A DNA stretch of 64,000 nucleotides from an uncultured Eggerthella sp. GTDB taxonomy: Bacteria; Actinomycetota; Coriobacteriia; Coriobacteriales; Eggerthellaceae. The stretch is from assembly GCA_900538545.1 (NCBI GenBank), contig UPYK01000005.1, forward strand, positions 56,356 to 120,355, in the 5' to 3' direction. A model generated the notes under the pieces. The model searched no databases. It was given only the letters and a program-made list of their open reading frames with translations, and was not told where the DNA came from. Of this stretch, positions 10,399 to 17,658 are shown one piece after another; position 1 is the stretch's first letter; each line of letters begins with the position of its first letter. The position numbers and the translations under genes were made by a program.

Positions 10399-10556
10399 TG
10401 TCACCCTCTATATCGCGATGGACCGATGACTAATACTAGGGAGTTCTACATTGCGTGTGAAATGGGGATTCGTATCCGTTGATACGAAAGCCAGGAAGCT
10501 CGCTGCGAACACCCACCTTCTTTTAGGTGGGTTCATCCTAGGAGGGTGACTTTTTT
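10399..10556 (+). ncRNA. ssrS: Candidate 6S RNA (SsrS), RNA polymerase regulator
   Basis: A plus-strand transcript-like unit between two minus-strand genes. A TATAAT at 10387-10392 precedes a 5' arm GTCACCCTC (10400-10408) that pairs perfectly with GAGGGTGAC (10542-10550), followed by six T. Inside are a hairpin TTCGTATC/GATACGAA and, near the 3' end, GAACACCCACCT with AGGTGGGTTCA forming a second hairpin before the closing arm. A closed terminal stem, a large central bubble and a 3'-side hairpin with CCACCT...GGTGGGTTCA match what is known of 6S RNA, which sequesters sigma70-type holoenzyme. No -35 box of quality was seen. Another structured RNA class is possible; a covariance-model scan would decide. 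Confidence 0.65.
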
Positions 10557-10629
10557 ATACCCTTAACTCTCCTGTATCTCCGCTCTCCGCTTCACGCGAA
10601 CGCGCAGTTTCCTTCGAGCAACGACCCGA

Positions 10630-10660
10630 AAGGCACCCTCTACCACGAACTCGGTGCCTC
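10630..10660 (-). terminator. Weak terminator-like hairpin at the end of nrdG
   Basis: GGCACC (10632-10637) and GGTGCC (10653-10658) can pair on the minus strand and are followed by TTTC. The stem overlaps the last codons of nrdG, and the T tract is short, so the call is tentative. Confidence 0.35.
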
Positions 10661-11176
10661 GAAATCGATCGTATCCTGTTTCCAGAACACTACTTCCCCG
10701 CTCTTGAGCGTTGCGGGAAGATCGATCACACGCTGATTCGACGAACCTGCCCAATTCAGATCGTAGCTATGCAATGCTTCGACGAAGGGGCCATCGACGA
10801 GCACATCACAGAGCGCAAGCAGATCAGGTGCTTTTTCATGAGGGTGCCCTGCCATAAGATCTTCGAAGAGATATCCTGAATAGATCCAAAGATCGTAGCC
10901 TTCAGCCTTGAGCAGCTGCGCGAGCTCGAACACACCCTCGACCTGCTCGAATGGCTCCCCTCCCGTGAGCGTGACCCCATGGATGAGCTTGTTCTTATGG
11001 ATCTCATGCACGATATCGGCAGGCTCGCACAAATAACCCCCATCAGAAGGCTGCGACTCAGGATTGTGACACCCTGGGCAATGATGCGTGCACCCCTGCA
11101 CAAAAACGGAGAACCGCAGACCCGGTCCATCAACGATGGACTCGGGTGCGGTTCCGTACATCCTAAGCGTAGTCAT
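10640..11176 (-). CDS. nrdG: Anaerobic ribonucleotide reductase activating protein
   Basis: A 178-residue radical SAM enzyme that installs the glycyl radical on NrdD using S-adenosylmethionine and a 4Fe-4S cluster. The cluster motif CTHHCPGC (CX3CX2C) lies near residues 30-37 and the SAM-binding TLTGGEP near residue 70. Its ATG overlaps the TAA of nrdD by one base (TAATG), so the two are translationally coupled. Length and motifs are normal for the family. It acts only under anaerobic conditions because the radical is destroyed by oxygen. Confidence 0.95.
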   Translation of the reverse strand: MTTLRMYGTAPESIVDGPGLRFSVFVQGCTHHCPGCHNPESQPSDGGYLCEPADIVHEIHKNKLIHGVTLTGGEPFEQVEGVFELAQLLKAEGYDLWIYSGYLFEDLMAGHPHEKAPDLLALCDVLVDGPFVEALHSYDLNWAGSSNQRVIDLPATLKSGEVVFWKQDTIDFEAPSSW

Positions 11177-13497
11177 TAGTTGACGGCATGCTTAACGCGG
11201 TCGGCTTCTTCAGCGCGCTTCGCGTCGTTGAAGCGATCGAGCGTGCCTACCAGGTAACCCGTGATACGGCGGATGCGCTCAAAACGGACGTTGTCATCTT
11301 CAGCACGACCGCACTTCGGGCAGCGATCGCCAATGATGCCGTTGTAGCCGCAGACTGGATCGCGGTCGACCGGGTGGTTCACCGAACCATAGCCGATACC
11401 GGATTCCTTCATGTGGCGAATGATCGACTCGAACGCCTCGAGGTTATTCGTGGGATCGCCATCGAGCTCGACATAGGAGATATGACCACCGTTGGTGAGC
11501 GCATGATACGGCGCCTCGAGCGAGATCTTATCGAACGCGTTGATGTCGTAGTAGACCGGCACATGGAAACCATTGGTGTAGTAATCGCGGTCGGTAACAC
11601 CTGGAATGGAGCCATAGCGCTCACGATCCATGCGCACGAAGCGGCCGGAAAGACCTTCAGCAGGCGTAGCGATGAGCGAGTAGTTCATCTTGCGCTCCTG
11701 GCTCAAGCGATCGAGATAGCCGCGCATGTGACCGACGATCTCGAGGCCGAGCTTCTGAGATTCCGGATCTTGACCGTGATGGCTTCCAGTAAGCGCCACG
11801 AGCGCCTCAGCCAAACCGATGAAGCCAACGGTGAGCGTGCCATGCTTGAGCACTTCTTCCTGCGTATCGTTCATGGAGAGCTTCTCGGAATCAATCCACA
11901 CGCCCTGACCCATGAGGAACGGCGCATTGTAGACATGCTTGCTCGCCTGGATCTTGAAGCGTTCGTCGAGCTGGCCGACAACGAGCGCGAGCTTAGCATC
12001 GAGTAGATCGAAGAACAGATCGCGATCGCCCTTCGAGCGGATAGCAAGGCGCGGAAGGTTGATGGAGGTGAAGCTCAAGTTGCCACGGCCCGTGGTGATC
12101 TCACGGCTGGGGTCGTAAACGTTGCCCATGACGCGCGTACGGCAACCCATGTACGAGATCTCCGTTTCAGGCGTGCCCTTGTAGTACTGCAGGTTGAAGG
12201 GCGCATCCACGAAGCTGAAGTTCGGGAACAGACGCTTGGCCGAGCAGCGCATAGCGAGCTTGAAAAGATCGTAGTTCGGATCGCCTGGATTGTAGTTCAC
12301 GCCTTCCTTCACGCGGAAGATCTGCACGGGGAAGATGGGCGTTTCGCCACTGCCGAGGCCTTCTTCGGTTGCCAGCAGGATGTTCTTGATGACCATGCGA
12401 CCTTCAGCAGACGTATCCATGCCGTAGTTGATCGAAGAGAACGGAGTCTGAGCGCCAGCGCGGGAGTGCATGGTGTTCAGGTTGTGAACGAGTGCCTCCA
12501 TAGCCTGGAACGTGGTGCGATCGGTATCGGCCTTTGCGGAGCTTTCTGCATAGCCGAGGATGCGCTTGGCAACCGCCTCTTCGATACCCAGATCGATGAG
12601 TTCCTGCTGGATGGCACCTTCGAAGGTTGCGTCCATGACCAAGCTTGCGCACTTGCCCGTTTCGCCCTCTACGCGGCCGATGATGGTCTCCGCAGTTTCC
12701 TTGGGATTCTCCACATCGGTGAGCAGGCTGAGCGCTTCGAAGAGGTGCTTCTTATAGAGGCGCTTGAAGGTCTTCTGCACGCCGAGCGCCAGACCGTAGT
12801 CGAAGTCACAGATGGACTGGCCACCATGCTGATCGTTCTGGTTGGACTGGATGGCGATGCAAGCGAGCGCCGAATAGCTGGCGATGTCGTTAGGCTCGCG
12901 CAGCACGCCATGACCGGTGGAGAAGCCACCCTTGAACAGGCGGCGCAAATCGATCTGGCAGCACGTAGTGGTGAGCGTGTAGAAATCCATGTCGTGGATG
13001 TGGATGTCGCCTTCGCGATGAGCGCGTGCGAACTTCGGATCGATGACGCACATCTCGTAGAACTGCTTTGCGGATTCCGAGCCGTACTTCAGCATGGTAC
13101 CCATGGCGGTATCGGCATCAATGTTGGCGTTCTCGCGCTTCATGTCCGAATCGCTCGCCTTAGAGAACGTGATGTCCTTCAGGGTTTGCACGAGACGGCT
13201 GTTCACGTCGCGCACGCGGTTGCGCTCGGCGCGATAGAGGATGTATGCCTTCGCAGTCTGGCTGAAGTTCGCCTCGATGAGCGCCTCTTCAACAAGATCC
13301 TGCACGCCTTCAACGGTAGGCGTGCCTTCGATGGCGCCCTCTTCGAGCTTTTCCATGACCGAATCGGTGATCTGTTCGGCGACAGAGCGATCTTGCATCG
13401 CGCCTGATGCCTGGAACGCCTTCTCGATCGCATCGGCGATCTTGGTCTGGTCGAAGACCGTTTCGCGTCCGTCTCGTTTGATGATTGAGGTAATCAT
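11176..13497 (-). CDS. nrdD: Anaerobic ribonucleoside-triphosphate reductase (class III)
   Basis: A 773-residue glycyl-radical enzyme that reduces NTPs to dNTPs. An ATP-cone allosteric domain occupies the first 90-100 residues (MITSIIKRDGRETVFDQTKI). The active-site part includes TTTCCQIDLRRLF, and the C-terminus has the zinc-binding motif CGYNGIIGDRCPKCGR and the radical site RRITGYLVG, where the Gly of TGYL would carry the radical. ATG 13497 follows GGAGAG at 6 bases. Two NrdR-like boxes overlap its promoter. No aerobic reductase is seen in this window. Confidence 0.95.
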   Translation of the reverse strand: MITSIIKRDGRETVFDQTKIADAIEKAFQASGAMQDRSVAEQITDSVMEKLEEGAIEGTPTVEGVQDLVEEALIEANFSQTAKAYILYRAERNRVRDVNSRLVQTLKDITFSKASDSDMKRENANIDADTAMGTMLKYGSESAKQFYEMCVIDPKFARAHREGDIHIHDMDFYTLTTTCCQIDLRRLFKGGFSTGHGVLREPNDIASYSALACIAIQSNQNDQHGGQSICDFDYGLALGVQKTFKRLYKKHLFEALSLLTDVENPKETAETIIGRVEGETGKCASLVMDATFEGAIQQELIDLGIEEAVAKRILGYAESSAKADTDRTTFQAMEALVHNLNTMHSRAGAQTPFSSINYGMDTSAEGRMVIKNILLATEEGLGSGETPIFPVQIFRVKEGVNYNPGDPNYDLFKLAMRCSAKRLFPNFSFVDAPFNLQYYKGTPETEISYMGCRTRVMGNVYDPSREITTGRGNLSFTSINLPRLAIRSKGDRDLFFDLLDAKLALVVGQLDERFKIQASKHVYNAPFLMGQGVWIDSEKLSMNDTQEEVLKHGTLTVGFIGLAEALVALTGSHHGQDPESQKLGLEIVGHMRGYLDRLSQERKMNYSLIATPAEGLSGRFVRMDRERYGSIPGVTDRDYYTNGFHVPVYYDINAFDKISLEAPYHALTNGGHISYVELDGDPTNNLEAFESIIRHMKESGIGYGSVNHPVDRDPVCGYNGIIGDRCPKCGRAEDDNVRFERIRRITGYLVGTLDRFNDAKRAEEADRVKHAVN

Positions 13498-13608
13498 GCA
13501 GCTTCTCTCCTACGTTTGATCGATGGTTAACCTGCAATTGCTTCCAACTACTCGCTGGGAAGTTTTCCCCATGCTTTACGAGTTTTCCACGTCTTTTGCT
13601 CACGTTAT

Positions 13609-13656
13609 GCACAACATATTGTGGTCGTGTCGCGAAAGATCGTATAGATATAGTAG
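13609..13656. promoter_or_regulatory. Two NrdR-like boxes upstream of nrdD
   Basis: Box 1, GCACAACATATTGTGG (13609-13624), matches 13 of 16 positions of the NrdR consensus ACACWATATATWGTGT as I recall it. Box 2 (13641-13656, core TAGATATAGT) matches about 9 of 16. The start-to-start distance is 32 bases, which is the usual spacing for cooperative NrdR binding (about three helical turns). Box 2 covers the predicted -10 of the nrdD promoter, as expected for repression. No nrdR gene lies in the window. Confidence 0.65.
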
Positions 13657-13678
13657 AAACTAAAAATCTGCTATACAA
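13650..13678 (-). promoter_or_regulatory. Predicted nrdDG promoter
   Basis: On the minus strand TTGTAT (13673-13678) and TACTAT (13650-13655) are 17 bases apart. This gives a leader of about 145 bases before nrdD. The -10 falls in the second NrdR-like box. Confidence 0.5.
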
Positions 13679-13753
13679 GTCTTGACATAGATATTCTTCC
13701 GCATATGGTCAAAAAAACTTGTGAGCAACATGGCGGCAACAGGCGCACGAGAT

Positions 13754-13814
13754 GTGTGAGGGGTCGGGTAATTCAGCACATCACAGATGTGTCGAATTAC
13801 CCGACCCCTCACAC
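13754..13814. repeat. 61-bp palindromic REP-like element
   Basis: Two perfect 21-base arms (13754-13774 and 13794-13814, core GAGGGGTCGGGTAATTC and its complement) flank a 19-base centre in which CACATC and GATGTG pair again. It lies in the gap between the nrdD promoter and the 83-residue gene, and no T tract follows on either strand, so it does not look like an ordinary terminator. It could be a repetitive extragenic palindrome; no second copy exists in the window. Confidence 0.6.
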
Positions 13815-13842
13815 GCCCCTCGCACCAAAAGAAAAGCCGCTC

Positions 13843-14094
13843 TTAATGAACGGCTCCGTAGTAATATCCCCATCCGTGCGAAGAGAGCGATGAGTTGAAC
13901 TGATCGCACAATTTGTTGCGATCGTACGTTCCTGGCGGCAGCAACGAAACGATCTCGAGCAGATCGGGGTTCAGATCGAGCGATTCAGCCTGCACCACGA
14001 TATCGAGACGCGTTTGCTCTTCGGCATCGGCGAACAGGCTATCGACGAAATCTTGCAGCACGCCGAAATCGGGGCTCTTCTCGAGTTTTGCCAT
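13843..14094 (-). CDS. Small conserved-looking protein of unknown function (83 aa)
   Basis: I do not recognise a family. The start at 14094 (MAKLEKSPDF) is well supported by AAGGAGGG 7 bases upstream; an upstream in-frame extension to 14199 overlaps the preceding gene and has no such site. The product is acidic, has no membrane segment or signal peptide, is probably alpha-helical in its first 40 residues, and ends in an aromatic patch (HGWGYYYG). It starts 14 bases after the stop of the methyltransferase-like gene, so it is probably co-expressed with it. Confidence 0.65.
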   Translation of the reverse strand: MAKLEKSPDFGVLQDFVDSLFADAEEQTRLDIVVQAESLDLNPDLLEIVSLLPPGTYDRNKLCDQFNSSLSSHGWGYYYGAVH

Positions 14095-14107
14095 ACCAAA
14101 GCCCTCC

Positions 14108-14995
14108 TTATGCGACCACATCGAGACCGGCGAGGGTAGCGACCAGCCCGCCGGTATACGCGAATGTTGCCACTCCCCCTGCACGCAGGAATTGAACACC
14201 TTGCTGACGCAGTTTGAGCGCTGTGTCGATCATGCGGTCGGGTGAATAATAGGGATTGTCCAAGTCCGGATCGTAAGCGCGCTCGATCAGTTCACGCACC
14301 ACCAATTCTGCAAGCAGCGGCTTTGTGGTGTTTTCGCTCAGCGTCTCGATCGCAGGAGCAAGATGCTCATACGTGGCTCCCGAAGCGATGCCGATCACAT
14401 CTGCTCCATATTCATCGGCGAGCGCAACCGCCTCAGCAAGCGTATGAGTGTGCGTGGGCAACTCCCCCTCATCGGTAAGCGTGTAGGAGAGAAACACCGG
14501 ACCATCGTAGACCGCCCGCGCCCCCATGAGCGCGCACTGGGCATCGTAGGCACTGGTGAAACCGCTGAAGAAGAGAGCATCGAAGGGATATTCGGCAAGC
14601 TCCTTCGCTGCCGTTTGATACTGAGCGCGCGAAGCTTTGAGCGATGTTGCGCTCGATTCATCCAAAGGTAGCCCGCTCGGGCCGATGACCGCAAGCGCAT
14701 GTTCAGGGCTGAAAGCATGCACGCTCTCCCAAGCGAATGCCGCGATATCTTTGCCGTGTCCCTCGAATTTCTCGTGAGCAAGACGCGCATTGGTGATGCA
14801 TTCGGTGGCCGTGCAGAAACAAGGCGTGCCGATCATCTTCTCCATCTGATAGGCCTGCTCGACCGTTTCTGGTTCGCACAGGTCGACATAGGCTTCCTCG
14901 GTGGCCAGATCGAAGCCGAGCTGAGCGAACGAATGGTTGAACGACGTGCTCAAAACGAGCATGTCTTTGCCGAAACGCATCTGGATATCTGCCAT
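14108..14995 (-). CDS. Homocysteine S-methyltransferase-like protein lacking the zinc ligands
   Basis: A 295-residue protein with the TIM-barrel layout of homocysteine/betaine S-methyltransferases (MmuM, BhmT, MetH N-terminal domain): FGKDMLVLSTSFNHSFAQLGF at the N-terminus, AWESVHAFSPEHALAVIGPSG in the middle. In active members three cysteines bind zinc, one in a GxNC-type stretch and two in GGCC. Here the equivalent positions read IGIASGAT and RAGGVATFAYTGG, so all three are absent. It is therefore unlikely to be a standard zinc-dependent methyltransferase; a binding role or different chemistry is possible. It follows tRNA-Ala and precedes the 83-residue gene. Confidence 0.7.
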   Translation of the reverse strand: MADIQMRFGKDMLVLSTSFNHSFAQLGFDLATEEAYVDLCEPETVEQAYQMEKMIGTPCFCTATECITNARLAHEKFEGHGKDIAAFAWESVHAFSPEHALAVIGPSGLPLDESSATSLKASRAQYQTAAKELAEYPFDALFFSGFTSAYDAQCALMGARAVYDGPVFLSYTLTDEGELPTHTHTLAEAVALADEYGADVIGIASGATYEHLAPAIETLSENTTKPLLAELVVRELIERAYDPDLDNPYYSPDRMIDTALKLRQQGVQFLRAGGVATFAYTGGLVATLAGLDVVA

Positions 14996-15008
14996 GTTTG
15001 CACCCTCT

Positions 15009-15046
15009 AAAAAGAAAGCAGGTCAGAAAAACATTATCTGACCTGC
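15009..15046 (-). terminator. Rho-independent terminator of tRNA-Ala
   Basis: On the minus strand a perfect 10-bp stem (GCAGGTCAGA, complement at 15018-15027 and 15037-15046) is followed by TTTCTTTTT. It lies 11 bases after the CCA end of the tRNA. Confidence 0.85.
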
Positions 15047-15057
15047 TGTTACCTACG

Positions 15058-15133
15058 TGGTGGAGACGATGGGGATCGAACCCACGACCTCAGCATTGCG
15101 AACGCTGCGCTCTCCCAACTGAGCTACGTCCCC
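15058..15133 (-). tRNA. tRNA-Ala (anticodon CGC)
   Basis: Read on the minus strand, GGGGACG pairs with CGTCTCC (one G-U), a D arm GCTC...GAGC and an anticodon stem CAGCG/TGCTG frame the loop TTCGCAA, giving anticodon CGC for the codon GCG. The T arm has GTGGG TTCGATC CCCAT. A discriminator A and an encoded CCA close the gene. All cloverleaf elements are present over 76 bases. Confidence 0.95.
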
Positions 15134-15257
15134 ACATATTCAGCGAAGCCGCAAGCGCTGTATCTCGCGTTTCGCGTCTTCATCATTTTACGCGAGCAGC
15201 CCGTCTTGTCAAACTCACAACATATACATCCAACAGCAATAGGTGTAATATTCCAGT

Positions 15258-15360
15258 TAACAGATGAGGTACGCCCAGACTTCGACGTCAGGACACGGCC
15301 TCATCGTCAAGAAAGCTCCCATCCCCACTGCGTCTGGTGGTTTTGATGGGAGCTTTTCTT
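15258..15360 (+). ncRNA. Possible small structured RNA (plus strand)
   Basis: Between tRNA-Ala and trpB the plus strand carries a TAATAT at 15246-15251, then a stem GATGAGG (15263-15269) with CCTCATC (15299-15305), then a strong hairpin AGCTCCCATC/GATGGGAGCT (15314-15323, 15345-15354) followed by TTTTCTT. CCAGAC (15275-15280) in the first loop can pair with GTCTGG (15332-15337) in the second loop. No coding sequence follows on this strand. I recognise no RNA family; it may equally be nothing more than a terminator with chance pairing. Confidence 0.3.
15308..15356 (-). terminator. Terminator downstream of trpB2
   Basis: The hairpin AGCTCCCATC/GATGGGAGCT read on the minus strand is followed by TTCTT and lies about 50 bases after the trpB2 stop. 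It has T-rich flanks in both directions, so it can act on either strand. Confidence 0.6.
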
Positions 15361-15407
15361 ATCTACACAGCGGCCGATTTTGACGGCGTTCGGCCTGCCG
15401 GTCGTCC

Positions 15408-16796
15408 TTACTGAATACCCTCCAGTTTCGGGATGTACTTGAAGCCCTCTTCAAGATCCTCGTCTGTCGGAATATAGTCGGTCATCGTGCCTTCACGATA
15501 CGCCTGGTAAGCCATCATATCGAAATAGCCGGTACCCGTCAGGCCGAACACGATGGTCTTCTCTTCGCCGGTTTCCTTGCACTTGAGTGCCTCATCGATC
15601 GCCACGCGGATCGCATGGGCCGATTCAGGAGCAGGAAGCGTTCCCTCCACACGAGCGAACAGGGTTGCTGCTTCGAAGACATCTGTCTGCTTGACACTAC
15701 GCGCCTCATCGATGAAACCATCGTGGTAGAGCTGCGAGAGGATCGGACTCATGCCGTGATAACGCAGACCGCCGGCATGATTCGGGCTGGGAATGAAGCC
15801 AGAGCCGAGCGTATACATCTTTGCCAGCGGAGTGACCTTGCCCACATCACAGAAATCATAAGCGAACTTGCCGCGTGTGAGCGTTGGGCAGCTTGCTGGC
15901 TCAACGGCGATGAAGTACGGCGCATCCTTGCCTTCGAGCTTATCCGCCATGAATGGAGCCATGAGACCACCCAAGTTCGATCCACCGCCTGCACAGCCGA
16001 TCAGGACATCGGGCTTCACGCCGATCTTCTCGAGCGCCGCTTTCGTCTCGAGACCGATGATGGACTGGTGCAGCAGCACCTGGTTGAGCACCGAACCCAA
16101 CACATAGCGGCAGCCTTCGGTCGAAACCGCTTCTTCAACCGCTTCAGAAATAGCGGTACCGAGCGATCCGGTGTTGTCAGGATCCTTCTCCAGAATGGAA
16201 CGACCAACGTTGGTCTCATTCGAAGGAGACGCCGTAACACGCGCATTGTAGGTCTCCATGACCGCTTTACGGAACGGCTTTTGCAACGCCGAGCACTTCA
16301 CCATGAACACATGCAGATCGAGTCCGAAGAAGCCCGTTGCCATCGAAAGAGCGGTGCCCCATTGGCCTGCGCCCGTTTCAGTGGTGAGGCATTTCAATCC
16401 CTGCTCCTTCGCATAGTAAGCTTGCGCGATCGCAGAGTTGAGCTTATGCGAACCTGAGGTGTTGTTGCCCTCGAACTTGTAGTAGATCTTCGCAGGCGTA
16501 TCGAGCGCCTCTTCCAGGAATTTCGCGTGCACCAGCGGCGAAGGGCGATACATGCGATAGAAATCGCGCACCTCTTCGGGGATCGGAATGAACTTGTCGG
16601 TTGCGTTCAGCTCCTGCTTGGCAAGCTCGGTGCAGAAGACCGGCTCAAGATCAGCAACGCTCATCGGTTCGAGCGTGGCAGGATTCAAAATGGGCGCATG
16701 ATCGGTATCCATGAACGCGCGAATGTTCAACCATGCTTTGGGCAGCTCATCTTCCGCAAGATACGTTTTGTATTCGGTACTGGTTCGGTTAGTCAT
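15408..16796 (-). CDS. trpB: TrpB2-type tryptophan synthase beta-like enzyme
   Basis: A 462-residue PLP fold-type II enzyme of the TrpB2 (TrpB-like) group, which makes tryptophan from indole and serine or phosphoserine-like donors and often works without TrpA. Seen are YRPSPLVHAKFLEEAL, the PLP lysine in GSHKLNSA, the catalytic Glu region TETGAGQWG and the phosphate loop GCAGGGSN. The ATG at 16796 follows AAAGGAG at 5 bases; an upstream start at 16823 would lie in the T-box terminator. No trpA or other trp gene is nearby, which fits indole salvage. Expression is governed by the upstream tRNA-Trp T-box. Confidence 0.92.
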   Translation of the reverse strand: MTNRTSTEYKTYLAEDELPKAWLNIRAFMDTDHAPILNPATLEPMSVADLEPVFCTELAKQELNATDKFIPIPEEVRDFYRMYRPSPLVHAKFLEEALDTPAKIYYKFEGNNTSGSHKLNSAIAQAYYAKEQGLKCLTTETGAGQWGTALSMATGFFGLDLHVFMVKCSALQKPFRKAVMETYNARVTASPSNETNVGRSILEKDPDNTGSLGTAISEAVEEAVSTEGCRYVLGSVLNQVLLHQSIIGLETKAALEKIGVKPDVLIGCAGGGSNLGGLMAPFMADKLEGKDAPYFIAVEPASCPTLTRGKFAYDFCDVGKVTPLAKMYTLGSGFIPSPNHAGGLRYHGMSPILSQLYHDGFIDEARSVKQTDVFEAATLFARVEGTLPAPESAHAIRVAIDEALKCKETGEEKTIVFGLTGTGYFDMMAYQAYREGTMTDYIPTDEDLEEGFKYIPKLEGIQ

Positions 16797-16823
16797 GTTT
16801 TCTCCTTTCCGAAGCCAGGGCAT

Positions 16824-17104
16824 AAAAAAACGCCCTGCCTCCTACAACGTTTCCGTGCAGGGACAAGAGCGAAACTCCTGCGGTGCCACCACTGCTTGAT
16901 GCGAATGCATCCTCTCATGAAATGCACGCGACCGAAAACGCGAACATCTCTGCTCTGTTACGGGAGCTCCCGTTCTTCACTACTGGGATTCCATCCGTTC
17001 GCAAAGACCCTCCGAGGCCCATTGGTCAGCTCGTTTACTGCCAGGCTTCCACCGCCCCTGGCTCTCTAGAAGTACGTGACTGCCGTCTTCCTCGTCAACG
17101 GTGT
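16824..17104 (-). promoter_or_regulatory. T-box riboswitch, probably tRNA-Trp, controlling trpB2
   Basis: The minus-strand leader contains the T-box core TGGTGGCACCGC (complement of 16880-16891), followed by a terminator whose stem pairs CCCTGC with GCAGGG and ends in seven T (16824-16830). Upstream are stem I landmarks, AGAGAG next to a GGTGG-containing distal hairpin. In a probable specifier loop (GACCAATGGGCC) the triplet TGG (17019-17021) would read as the Trp codon, matching the downstream gene. Uncharged tRNA-Trp binding would favour the antiterminator and allow transcription of trpB2. Confidence 0.88.
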
Positions 17105-17110
17105 ACGACT

Positions 17111-17139
17111 ATGATAATCACGCTTGAGACGTTTTTCAA
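17111..17139 (-). promoter_or_regulatory. Promoter of the T-box/trpB2 transcript
   Basis: TTGAAA (17134-17139) and TATCAT (17111-17116) on the minus strand are separated by 17 bases. The start of transcription would be near 17104. Confidence 0.65.
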
Positions 17140-17157
17140 GAAGGAAAACGTGAACGC

Positions 17158-17619
17158 CTATCTCAAGCGGCGCTTGACCTCTTCGAGCAGCACCGTGCAA
17201 CCCGCATCAACATCTTCGAAGGTCGTTTCGAAATCGCCCGTATACCAAGGGTCGGCCACATCACGCGACCAGCCGGGCCAATCGAGCAAGAGGTTGCATT
17301 TTTCTTGCGGATCGTTCTTGAACAGGCGCAGCATATCACGCATGTTGTAGCGATCCATGCCAACGATATAGTCGAAGCGATCGTAATCGCTCCGCTTGGC
17401 GAGATGCGCTTGCCGCGGAGCGAACGGGATGCCGTACTCTTCAAGGATCGCTCGCGTTCCTCGGTGAATATCCGAACCGATCTCATCAGTATGGAGCGCG
17501 GCTGATTCGACCTGCACCTTATCGGCAAGTCCCGCACGCACAAGCTTATCCTTCATGACGAACTCCGCCATGGGAGAACGACAGATGTTTCCGTGACAAA
17601 GAAAGAGGATCGCAGTCAT
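17158..17619 (-). CDS. Low-molecular-weight protein-tyrosine phosphatase
   Basis: A 153-residue cytoplasmic phosphatase of the LMW-PTP family. The P-loop CHGNICRS (CX5RS, residues 8-15) carries the nucleophilic cysteine and arginine, and the general-acid aspartate lies in DVADPWY near residue 120. ATG 17619 follows GAAAGG at 6 bases. In bacteria such enzymes often act on tyrosine kinases of polysaccharide export or on other signalling proteins; no kinase is encoded here, so the target is unknown. It lies 39 bases downstream of rsmI on the same strand. Confidence 0.92.
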   Translation of the reverse strand: MTAILFLCHGNICRSPMAEFVMKDKLVRAGLADKVQVESAALHTDEIGSDIHRGTRAILEEYGIPFAPRQAHLAKRSDYDRFDYIVGMDRYNMRDMLRLFKNDPQEKCNLLLDWPGWSRDVADPWYTGDFETTFEDVDAGCTVLLEEVKRRLR

Positions 17620-17658
17620 CGTGAACCTTTCATGAATCCGTTGCGGGGTGCGCCGATA

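Noticed and set aside
13682..13709. TTGACA and TATGGT, 16 bases apart, on the plus strand
   Set aside because: No plus-strand gene follows; downstream is the palindrome and minus-strand coding sequence. Not called as a promoter.
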